Part shown: positions 43,590-53,567 of the stretch, piece after piece | Layout: each line of letters opens with the position of its first letter | Position numbering within the stretch: the first letter of the stretch is position 1 | Assembly: GCA_000750105.3 (NCBI GenBank) | Contig: JPHH03000017.1 | Location: forward strand, 248,001 to 312,000 | Reading direction: 5' to 3' | DNA length: 64,000 bases | Source of the DNA: Tolypocladium sp. Sup5 PDA-1 | Taxonomy: Eukaryota > Ascomycota > Sordariomycetes > Hypocreales > Ophiocordycipitaceae | Made by a program: the position numbers and the translations under genes | Notes under the pieces: model-generated | Told to the model about the DNA's origin: nothing | What the model saw: the letters and a program-made list of their open reading frames with translations, nothing else | Database searches by the model: none

Positions 43590-46500
43590 ATGGACTTTGC
43601 AAATTGCGCCGCCGACCGGTCCTTTGGGCCCGCCGTCGAGGGCTGTCGGGACAATTTCGACTTCACCCTCAAGTTCGAGTTGCTCTTGTTCGCCATCGTC
43701 CCGTCGGCCATCTTCTCGGTGCTGGCCATCTCCAGAACCATAGTTCTTTCTCGGGAGCCTGTAGTTACTTCCTGGCGCTCCTGGCTGTTCGCAGCGAAGC
43801 TGGTAATGTTTCTTCCGGCCCTGAATCCCTCCGTCTCAACCACCTCAGCCCCGCGGCGCCCCCTCGCCAGCCCTGCCGTAGCAACATGAAGCCCGTGGCC
43901 GACTTCGTTCTCCGTTGCTGACGGTTTGAATTCGACTTTAGCTTTGCACCTTCGTCATCACCGCCCTCCGAGTGTCTCTCCTAGTACTGAGCACCCAAGG
44001 ATCCGCCCGATACAGTCTATCCAGCCTCTTCATCTCTGCACAGAGTCTGGGCGTGGTCGTCGCGCTCGCTACGGCTGTCCTCTCGCACTTTGAGTACTCT
44101 CGTTCGCAAAGGCCGTCTGCGCTCCTCGACGTCTATCTCGGTCTCAGCATTCTCTTGGACATAGCCCACGACCGTACGCTATGGCTCAGTGCCTCTTCCG
44201 AGCTGGATACGACGTTTACGCGCGTCTTTACCGCCGCCTTGGCGACCAAGGCCGTCCTCATCATCTTGGAGTCTCGCGCGAAATCGAGGTGGATTGTCGG
44301 CCACGACCAGACGAAGCAAAGCCTCGATGGCACGCGCGGCATCTACAGCTTGAGCACCTTCACCTGGCTCACGGGGCTTTTTCTGTCCGGCCACAAAAAC
44401 GTCCTCCGCCTCGACGACTTGCCCGTGCTGGACGAGGATATGGCGGTCGAGGCTCTGCAGGCAAAGTTCGCCAAACACGCCAAGCACCGCCTCGGTGACC
44501 AGGCAAAACGCGAAGTGAACAAGAGGAACAAATTCGGGCTGCTTCGCGCTCTTGGGGACACGCTGCTAGTGCCATTGCTGCTTCCTGTACTTCCCAGGCT
44601 TGCTCTGGTTGGCTTCACCCTCAGCCAGGCCTTTCTGATCCAATCTGTCCTAGACTTCTTGCGTACTGAGTCGGCATCCCCCCAGGCCGGCTACGGGCTC
44701 ATTGTCGCCGCCATCCTCACCTACACAGGCATCGCCGCCTCCACCTCGTTGTACTGGTACTACCATGGACGGGCCCTCTACATGGCCCGTGGCTGTCTCT
44801 GCAGCAGCGTCTTCCTCAAGACAACCGAGTTGAGTGTGGCAACCGTCGGCAAATCACAGGCGGTGACACTCATGAGCACCGACGTTGACCGCATCCTGGC
44901 GGGCCTTGTCAACCTGCACGAGTTCTGGGCAGGTCTCATCCAGGCTGCCTTGGGTAGCTGGCTCCTGTATAACTACCTCGGCCCTTCGCTTGCCGTTCCC
45001 ATAGCCCTCGTCGTGGCCTCTTTTCTCGCCGTCGCCACGCTGGGCCGGCACGTAGGGCGCTACCAGAAGGCCTGGATGAAGGAGACCCAGCGGCGCGTCG
45101 CCATGACTGCCAACGTCATTGCCAACATGAAACACCTCAAGATTTCCGGGCTAGCTGCTGCCGTCGAGGAGAGCATGCAACGAGCGAGAATCACCGAGCT
45201 CCGTGCCAGCCGCGCTCTCAGAAGGCTCCAGATTGCGGCCATGTCCATCTCCCTCTCGCCAGAACTCATTGCGCCGGCGATAACACTCGCAGCGACTCCC
45301 AGAGATCTCGACGCGCCGACCCTTTTCACAGCCATCGCCCTCTTGTCCCTTTTGACGGCGCCGCTGGGTGATGCGTTCAAGTCTGTTGCTCCTCTGATGT
45401 CTGCTTTGGCATGCATCGACCGCATCCAGACGTATCTTGAGCTCGAGCCACAAGCCGACTTCCGTGAGCTCGAAGGCGAGAAGACGGGGCCGTCTGGGTT
45501 ACACATGACCGCGGGGACGCAAGACAAGGCTCGTGACACGGCCTTGCGAGTCGTCCGCGGCAGCTTCGGATGGCAGAAGGGCAGGCCATATTGCCTCCAA
45601 GGCATCGACCTGACGGTTGGATACTCGGCCCTCACTATGATCGTGGGCCCAGTCGGCTCGGGGAAGTCGACACTGTGCAAAGCACTACTCGGTGAAACAC
45701 CAGTCTCGGCCGGCCACGTTCTTGTCAGTGGCGAGGCCCGGGTCAGGATCGCTTATTGTGACCAGACGCCCTTCTTATCGAATAGCACGATAAGGGACAA
45801 CATCGTCGGATTCTCGGCCTGGGACCCAGTCCGGTACGCCGAGGCCGTTGAATCGTCAGGCCTCTCCCGCGACTTGGCGGAGCTCCTCGACGGCGACGCC
45901 ACACTGGTCGGAAGTAACGGCGTGATACTGAGCGGCGGTCAGAGGCAGCGGATTGCCATAGCCCGGGCGCTCTATCTCGATGCCCGCATTCTCATCTTTG
46001 ACGATGTCCTGAGCGGGCTTGATGCCAAGACCGAGGAGCACGTTTTCCGCCACGTGTTCGGCCCAGACGGCCTGTTGAAGACACGGCGCGGCGGCCCGGC
46101 CGTCATCCTGTGCACGCATTCGGTCATGCACCTCCCTTTAGCGGACCACATAGTCGCGCTGGGTGAGCAAGGAGGCGTCGTCGAGCAAGGCAGTTGGGAC
46201 GTACTGGCGCGCAATCAGGGCTACGTGCAAAGCCTAGGTGTCAGGGAAGCTGCAGCAGAAGACGGAGTCAAATACCTCGAGGACAAGAACGGCACAACGG
46301 TGCCACAGACACGACTGGTCGTCGGGGGAAGAAAAGGGCGGTCCGCCGCCGCCGTGCCCGGTGCAGTTGATGGCCTTGACGGCGTTGGCCGCATGGCTGG
46401 AGACGTGACTGTTTACCTCCACTACTTCAAGGCCGTCTCGGCGGTGGCCGTGACTGCCTTCGTTGCCTCGGCCGTTACGTACGGCTTCTTCTTTGCCTTT

Positions 46501-48602
46501 CCAACAGTCTGGCTTGGTTTCTGGCTGAAAGACGCTGCGTCCCCGCACCCAAGCCAGTCCAAAGGGTTCTGGATCGGTATATACGGCCTGTTCCAGGCTT
46601 TGTCACTCGCCGGGGTATTTCTCACCATGTACCTTGCCGTGACCTACGTCTCTCTCGTGTCCGGGGCCGCGCTGCACCTTTCAGCGCTCCGGGCGGTCGT
46701 GAGGGCGCCACTGTCTCTCTTCGTAACAGCCGACCTGGGGACGCTCACCAACTACTTCTCGCAAGATATGACTCTTGTTGACGGCGAACTGCCAGTCTCG
46801 CTCATCAATTTCGCCACAGACCTAGCAGTCTCCATATCCATGGCCGGCGTTCTAGCGTCCTCCTCTCCCTACCTGGCTACCGCTTACCCCGTCGTCATGG
46901 CGCTGCTGTATACCGTGTCAAAGTTCTACTTGCGTACATCACGGCAGCTCCGCTTGTTGGAACTCGAGGCCAAAAGTCCCTTGTAGTAAGCGTTCCTCCT
47001 GATGCCCTCTCGTTCCGCTCTGGAGTGACTGACTCTCCTTACCCTCCCAACAGTGCCGACTTTCTGGATACGGGCCGAGGCATCGCCACCATCCGCGCCG
47101 CCCATCTGGTGGAGGACTACGCAGCCCAGAACAAGCGGCTTCTGGACGCGTCGCAGCGCCCGGCGTACCTCCTCGTCATGGTTCAGCGCTGGCTTCTCTT
47201 CATGCTCAACGTCTTCGTGGCGTTCCTAGCCGCCCTGACGGTTACACTCGTCACCCAGGTCAGGGATCATGGTGCCGACTTCGCCGGACCAGGCCTCGTC
47301 ACGCTGCTGCAGCTCGGTCAGATCATGGCCACGACCGTTCGATCCTATGCCAGGCTCGAGACGTCCATGGGTGCCGTGCAACGCCTGAAGGCAATTTCTG
47401 AAAACACACCTTCCGAGGCCTCCGAGGGCGACAGTATTGTGCCGCCGGTATCCTGGCCACCTAACGGCCGTATAAGGCTCGATGGAGTCTCCGCTTCGTA
47501 CACGTACGTTGATTGTCCCTGGTCTGCCTTGTCCTTTGCACCCGACACATGCTCTGCAGGGCGTGGACGGTATTCTGTCCGTACTCGGATGCTGACGCGT
47601 TTCCATGTCGAGTAGTCGAGTGGCCGACAATGACAATGACGCTCACGGGAGTCTAGCCTTGAAGGATCTAAGACTTGTCATTGAGCCTAGCCAGAAAGTT
47701 GCCATCTGTGGCCGAACAGGAAGGTATGTGTGTACCTCGTACGAGTGTTGAGCTGGCATATAACACATCTTGCTTGACGAATCAAAAACTAACCTGACGG
47801 CCCTCGAAACCGCAGTGGCAAATCATCATTCTTACTACTCCTCCTCCGCCTCCTGGATCCACTACCGAAATCTGGGGAGGACGCCATCTCGATCGATGGT
47901 CTTCCTCTCCACAGCATTGACCGCACCGTGCTACGGCAGCGTATCATCGCCGTGCCCCAGGAGGCCATTTTCCTTCCGGCCGGAGCGTCATGGAAAGAAA
48001 ACCTGGATTTGTTTGGGGCCTGCACCGAGGCTGAATGTCGGTCCGTCCTGGAGAACGCGAACCTGTTGTCGTCGGTCGGGAGCCAAGGCGGCGGACTGAC
48101 TGCAGCCATGAAGCCTGGCGAGCTCAGCCAGGGCCAGAAACAGCTCTTCAGCCTCGCGCGGGCGGTCTTGAGAAAGCGGGTCAAGGACAGAGAAGTTGCT
48201 GCAGTGGGAGCAGAGAGACAACTGGATTCGTCTTCATCGGCCGAGCCCAAGCCATGGCACGAAACTAGTCAACGAGAAGGAGCAGGAGGCATCTTGCTCC
48301 TGGATGAAGTCAACTCGTCCATGGACTTGGAGACGGAGCGGAGATTCTATGACATCATACATCGAGAGTTTCCCGGCTACACCGTTGTTATGATCACACA
48401 TAGCCTGAGCTTTGTTGCTGAGCAAGCAGGCGAAGAAGGCACAGGAATAACGCGGGAGGGCCCAGGAGGGTTCTTTGATCGCGTAATTGTCCTGGACTCC
48501 GGCGCCATAGTTGAGGACGGCCATCCGACGAAGCTCTTGCAGGCCGAGAACACGAGGTTTCGGGCGTTGTGCACGGCGGCGGCGAGAGGGAATCAGACTT
48601 GA
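43590..48602 (+). CDS. FUM19: ABC-C (MRP-type) multidrug exporter, 1,533 aa, 5 exons
   Basis: Exons: 43590-43802, 43942-46985, 47054-47503, 47616-47723, 47816-48602 (1,534 codons). It is a full-length ABC-C layout with an N-terminal helical TMD0-like region, TMD1, NBD1, TMD2 and NBD2. NBD1 has Walker A VGPVGSGKSTLCKALLG (near residue 640), signature LSGGQRQRIAIARAL and Walker B ILIFDDVLSGLD. NBD2 has Walker A CGRTGSGKSS rebuilt across the fourth intron, a variant signature LSQGQKQLFSLARAVL and Walker B ILLLDEVNSSMD. Fum19 is the ABC transporter of the fumonisin cluster, presumed to export the product. The inner membrane half is interrupted by an intron at LEAKSPLYADFLDTGRG, a well conserved elbow. 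Confidence 0.87.
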
Positions 48603-49211
48603 TAATGCCAGAGAGAACGGAATAGAGGAGTACGAGCAGGGTCTCCATTTCTTCAGTAGTCTAGAGTGCTCCCGGACAGACCATCTTTGGAGTTGCGGTT
48701 GCCATTGTACGCACTCCGTTCGGCTTGTTCCCTGTGAGACCAACTTGTTAGGCATTCGCCAAAGGAGGGGGTCGGAACTCGGATTCGTTCGGATCAGATC
48801 CGTCTCGTCGTACCGGAACCAATTAGCGACCCGACAACCTCAGCGGATGCCACTTCTGGACTTTTAGTCCAGCCATGCCGAGTAGCCATTCGAGATAATG
48901 ACAGCTGCGCATGTCTGGTCGTGGAAGGTTGAGCATCTCGGGCCGCAGCAACAAAACCGCTTTAACCGAAACTGCAGCTTTACAAAACGCGATGCCTCCA
49001 CAGCAGTAACGTACAGGGCATGAGCCACGGAGGCTCATCCCAAGCACAGGAGGTTATTAACAGACCCTGTGATTACCGTCGTGCCCTTGAAGCGACAATA
49101 CCTACATAAACGTCGAGTCTTCTTGTCTACTCAACGCTAGCAGAGTCAGTCCATGTATTGTGCCACACGCGGCCTTGAAGTTTACATGCCCAATATCCTT
49201 CCAAAGAAGCG
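48603..49211. promoter_or_regulatory. Intergenic / FUM13 promoter region, 609 bp
   Basis: Lies between FUM19 and FUM13 (both plus). The 70 bases before the FUM13 start are A-rich. I see no gene or repeat. Confidence 0.5.
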
Positions 49212-50315
49212 ATGGCAAACAACAAGAACAAGAACAACGGAGTCCTCCTGCTCACTGGTGCAACTGGCCATGTTGGCTTTGCCGTGCTCCTCAAGGCTCT
49301 GGAACAAGGCTACAACGTCCGCGTTGTGCTTCGCGACATGGGCAAGGAGGACTTGATCCGATCCTCGGACGCTGTACAGACGGCTCTGAGCTCCGCCGAC
49401 GACATTCCCCAGCTCTCCTTCGTCTCGATTTCAGATGTGACGTTGCCGGGGGCATTCGACTCCGCCATGAAGGACATCACCTACGTAGTGCATGTCGCCA
49501 GTCCTATTCCCCGTGGAGCGTCCAAGGACCCGCAAGCCGAGCTCATTGACCCTGCCGTGAAGGGTACGGTCAATATCTTGCACTCGGCGCGGGAAACCGC
49601 CTCCGTCCGGAGAGTGGTCATCACCTCGTCCACGTCTGCCATCGTCAGCTACCATTCCCCGCCGGCGCCCGGTACTCGCGTCGCACCCTCGAATCGCCAG
49701 CCAGACTACCATTCCCCGGACGTGGCGACCTGCAGCGGAGATGAGGCGTACATCGCGGCCAAGACGGCGGCACTCAACGCGACGGACACCATTCTCCTTG
49801 CCGGCGGCGACTTGCACTTTGACGTCGTAAACATCATGCCGACGTACGTCTTCGGCCCCAAGGGCCTCGCCACGTCGCCGCAGGCTGTCATCAATGGCAG
49901 TAACATATTCGGCATCGGCCTCGCGCTTGTCAAGAAGTCGTGGGGTTCCGTACGCATCGAGGCCGTCTCTTGCCACGTCGACGACGTCGCAGAGGCGCAT
50001 GTAAAGGCGCTGAGCCACGATGAGAGCGGGCAACTTCCTCTGCGGGTGGGGACTCATCGAGATTTCATCCTAGCAGTTCCTTTCAAGCCGGAGGAGGTCA
50101 GGAAGATTATCGCCAAGACGTTCCCCAAGGACCTGTGGGAGGGTGATGAGGCAGCTTTTGGAGGCACGGGCACGTACGAGTGGTACCACACCGACTTTGA
50201 CGTGAGCGCGACGGAGGCGCTGCTGGGACACAAGCTCAAAGGCCTCGAGGAGCAGATATGTGCCAGCGCTGCACAGGTCTTGCGTATCGTGGAGGCTTCC
50301 CAGGCGCATGGCTGA
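49212..50315 (+). CDS. FUM13: Extended SDR reductase (3-ketoreductase of the fumonisin pathway), 367 aa
   Basis: Single exon. The NADP-binding turn is LLTGATGHVGFAVLLKAL at the N-terminus, followed by a basic RVVLRD strand end that favours NADPH. ITYVVHVASPI, VVITSSTSAI (catalytic Ser) and EAYIAAKTAAL (catalytic Y-x-x-x-K) follow, giving the extended SDR pattern of dihydroflavonol/cinnamoyl-CoA reductases. Fum13 reduces the C-3 keto group left by Fum8, and its length is close to this. The gene is convergent with FUM14, only 119 bases away. Confidence 0.82.
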   Translation: MANNKNKNNGVLLLTGATGHVGFAVLLKALEQGYNVRVVLRDMGKEDLIRSSDAVQTALSSADDIPQLSFVSISDVTLPGAFDSAMKDITYVVHVASPIPRGASKDPQAELIDPAVKGTVNILHSARETASVRRVVITSSTSAIVSYHSPPAPGTRVAPSNRQPDYHSPDVATCSGDEAYIAAKTAALNATDTILLAGGDLHFDVVNIMPTYVFGPKGLATSPQAVINGSNIFGIGLALVKKSWGSVRIEAVSCHVDDVAEAHVKALSHDESGQLPLRVGTHRDFILAVPFKPEEVRKIIAKTFPKDLWEGDEAAFGGTGTYEWYHTDFDVSATEALLGHKLKGLEEQICASAAQVLRIVEASQAHG

Positions 50316-50434
50316 GCACGTCACGGTGATTTGCTCATCGCTGGCAACCTCAACAGTCATGCTGTCACTCAATAACTACTTGGCGGTGCCCCAAGAAAGA
50401 TGAATGCCACTTTGATTGATGCCCCTTGTCACAA

Positions 50435-52522
50435 CTATCCTAGCAAGTCTCCCACACTTTTCCTGTCTGTAGTGCTCAGCGCCTCCATGAATTTCTTGAA
50501 ATCCCCGAACAAGGTCTCGGCCGTTTCCCGCCCAACAAGGGGTGACTGATAGTACATTGAAACCTGGAAGATGTCACGATGCTGTCTGATCAACAACATG
50601 ACCGCCCAGGGGCCCTTGAACTCGTACATGTCCAGGTCTGCCCTCGGGAGCATCTTGGTTATCGCCGGCATGGATCCATCGCCATCGGCCGGACACACGC
50701 CCGTGGCGCCGTGCAGCGCGGACTTGAGGTTAATGAGAGACTGCACCCATGGCCGTCCGTCGGCACTGGGGAACACTCCGGGAGCGAACCCCTGCTCCCA
50801 CTTGCCCGTGGTCGCGATCTCATCCTGGACCCTCTGCAACAGCGCCGTCACAGGCTCCTCGCCACGCTGGACGGACATGCGGAACGGCACACCGTTCACC
50901 AGGGGCCCCACGACGCGGCGCACGTCAGAGAAGGAGCTGGAGGACCTGCCATGGCGGCAGAGCCCGAAGACGATGTCCCGGAGTCCCGAGAGCTTGGCCA
51001 GGGCCATTGCCCACGCGGCGAGGACGACTTGCGTCGGGTTCCTCGGGGCGTCGCCGTTCCCCCCCAGTGACGGATGGGTTGAAGGCACGGGGAGCGTGTC
51101 CGTCACGACGCCGTCGAGCTCGCCGTTGACCAAGGCTTGATCCGGTGGGTATATGTTGGCCACATCTGCGCCGCGCATGTAGTTGTCCCAGGACCGCGAG
51201 ATGTCCTCCTCGAGGGCCATCCGGTGGACATGCCTGACAAAGTCGCCAAACCATGGGCGCAGGGGGTTGTCGGCCCTCGCATAGTCGGACGGCGACCGCA
51301 GGATCTGCAATATCTCCTTACCTATGAGGAAGCGTGAGAAGGCATCGCAGTGGGTGTGGTGCATGCAGATTGCGAAGAAGCTGCGCCCCTCGAGTGCAGC
51401 GTCCCCGACAACGAGAGCGTACTGCACCGCTGGCGCGCCTAGTTGAAACTTCCGGGTCATGGTGCCTTCGATGTAGGACTGGAGGTCGGGGGGGTAGGAC
51501 CAGGACGGCGTGCACTTGGCGAGCAAGACTTGAGCAAACTTCTGCGTCCCGCCGTCCACGTCGGCGATGGTTGTACGAAACATGGGGTTCTTGGCCTCTA
51601 GGAGCTGGGTGAGATGCCTTAGCCCTTCCTTCAGGTCCGGCCCTTCGACTTCGTAGACGTAGTTTATGGGGCCCATGTCGCCACTCAGGCTGTGTCGGAG
51701 GAAGAACTCTGGTGGCACGAGGACACTGATCAGCGCAAACCATCTCGTAATGCGGGGCTTTCTCAGGAACATATATGCAGAGTTTGTGAGAGAGTGAGAG
51801 AGTGTGTGTGTGTGTGTCCAGACTGGGGCGCATTACCTTGAACTGAACTGACCGGGGCAGTCCGAAGGACATTATCTGTCGCAATGCCCGCTCGTTCCAG
51901 AGCTGGGGCAAGCTCACCGGCACCGAGTCCGGGAGTGATGTCGCTCGCTGCCTTCAAGTTCTCCGGCGTCACGAGCGCTGCTCCGCTTCCAGTATCCTCG
52001 TGGCCGTTGGTGATACCATTTACATTCCGTGGGCACTTACTGATGATCTCCCAGAAGCTCTTGATGGTTCCAGCTGTTTCGCCCGCAGATGTCATGATTA
52101 GCTGCGTCTATTTGAATTCTTGTGCGCCCACATGAGGACGGACAGAGGAATTCGCGCTGTCCGCGAGGGGCATTGGACAATAGCCTTACTATTCATGAAA
52201 GCTCCCAGATCAACGTCGGCGGCGTAGGATGCAACTTCACCAAGAAACTGGATGGCTTTCACCTAGACCAACATGAAAAGTGAGCCGGCGCGCTCGTCTT
52301 TGTAGATGCCTTCAGGGTCGTCAACTATTTACCGAGTCGCCTCCCACTTTCCGGCATTGGGCTGATTAGCCTACTTCAGATGCCCAGGGGGGTTGCACAT
52401 TTTGATATGTTCAAGTCAAAGAGCTTCATACAGTCCATAAAGTTGTCATTGTCGCCGAACTCAGAGGCCTCGATGCCAAGGACATCTGCCCATGTTTGCC
52501 GCAGCGTCTCGACGGATGCCAT
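50435..52522 (-). CDS. FUM14: Carrier-condensation (PCP-C) NRPS fragment protein, 562 aa, 5 exons with a 14-base micro-exon
   Basis: Minus-strand exons: 52522-52432, 52346-52333, 52262-52190, 52073-51837, 51708-50435 (563 codons). The N-terminal carrier domain reads ADVLGIEASEF...DNFMDLGGDSVKAIQFL. The phosphopantetheine Ser of LGGDS lies on the 14-base second exon. FMNTGTIKSFWEIIS closes the carrier domain. After a linker the condensation domain begins (VLRTAPVSSVQEFFLRHSL, joined over intron 4). Its active-site motif is HHTHCDA, the HHxxxD pattern near one third of the domain. There is no adenylation domain. Fum14 joins tricarballylyl units to the C-14 and C-15 hydroxyls as esters, a rare NRPS reaction. 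FUM10 and FUM7, which feed it, lie 10-20 kb to the left. Confidence 0.88.
51785..51818 (+). repeat. GAGAGT/TG microsatellite in FUM14 intron 4
   Basis: A run of GTGAGAGA units passes into (GT)n over about 34 bases, within the 128-base intron before the condensation domain exon. No coding effect is expected. Confidence 0.8.
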
Positions 52523-53567
52523 CGTATCTGATTAGTGTTTGTGGCTAGTTAGATGTGACATAAGTTTGATTCTGACGTGGTTTGGCCTCTTTCGTGGCTC
52601 TTTATGTCCGCAAAGGGCATCTAATGCCCATGATTGATGAGCGCCCCGGGTGGCGGGAGTGCCAACATTTGATCCTCCTGGATTTGACAACTCCAGCCAA
52701 GGACGTGTGCGGAACGGCTCAACTGGCTGGGTGTTACGGCTAGCCTCAACTTGAGACACATCTGGATACGGTATCGAGCCGAGCTTGATCGAGGTTAGGC
52801 GGATGCCCGACTAGGGTATCTCGGCCCGGTCCGGACTCCCGGGTAGTGGAGCCGACGGTTATTCCAGCCTCCACTTGCGATCCGCCCGTGGCGGAACTTG
52901 GTGTTGCGTCCAGGATGCTGGCTTTCAGCCAATGCATGTCGATACCTCCGTCTCATTCCATGCCACTTCTGTCCTACCGAATCACCACACTAAGGCGGCT
53001 CAAGTTTGACCGCAGTCGAGGAACAGTCTGGTGCGCGTTGTGTTGGAAGGCTCAAGCCCAATCTTTGCTCCATGCCTACTATCAATATTCCAGTCCACGC
53101 CGGTATTAACGCGGACAGAAGGATCAACCATCAATGACATTGCATTTCCGGCTGACCACCCGAAAGGGACCAGGTATTATCCGGCTAACCGTCCCAGTCC
53201 GGCCTCCATTCTCTTCATCGGAGCGCTGACTATTGCCGCGCCCCGAGGGTGATCATGAAGCCTCACAGTACTACACTACATCTGAAGCCTATATGTGAAG
53301 CTTATATGTATATGTACGTACCATTCGAGTAATAACACCAAGACAGAGCCCATCACAGATTCGATGCCTCAATACATGTATGATTTAATGACTTGGTCTA
53401 CGAACGAGTAAACGCAGTATCGCTCGTCCCGACGACAGATATCTATCTAGGCGCAAGTGTCTCGACAGACAACACCGCGTTGGTGAAGACAATTCCTTCT
53501 TTTGGACTTGCCCCGAGGCTCATAATTCCCACACTACTGCACCGCCTTCACTCCTGGCCCTCTGGGG
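52523..53567. promoter_or_regulatory. Divergent promoter region, FUM14 / FUM1
   Basis: This is 1,045 bp between the condensation protein and the PKS. It contains one TATCCG (53178-53183) and a tandem 13-bp repeat at 53283-53308 (listed separately). No gene is supported (frames at 52532-53252 have no motifs). Confidence 0.5.
53283..53308 (+). repeat. Tandem 13-bp repeat TGAAGCYTATATG (two copies)
   Basis: Copies at 53283-53295 and 53296-53308 differ at one base. They lie about 260 bases upstream of the FUM1 ATG and contain TATAT cores that could serve as TATA elements. Confidence 0.6.

Noticed and set aside
43361..43921. 186-codon plus-strand frame overlapping FUM19 exon 1
   Set aside because: Different frame from the transporter, no motifs, and it crosses a clear GT-AG intron of FUM19.
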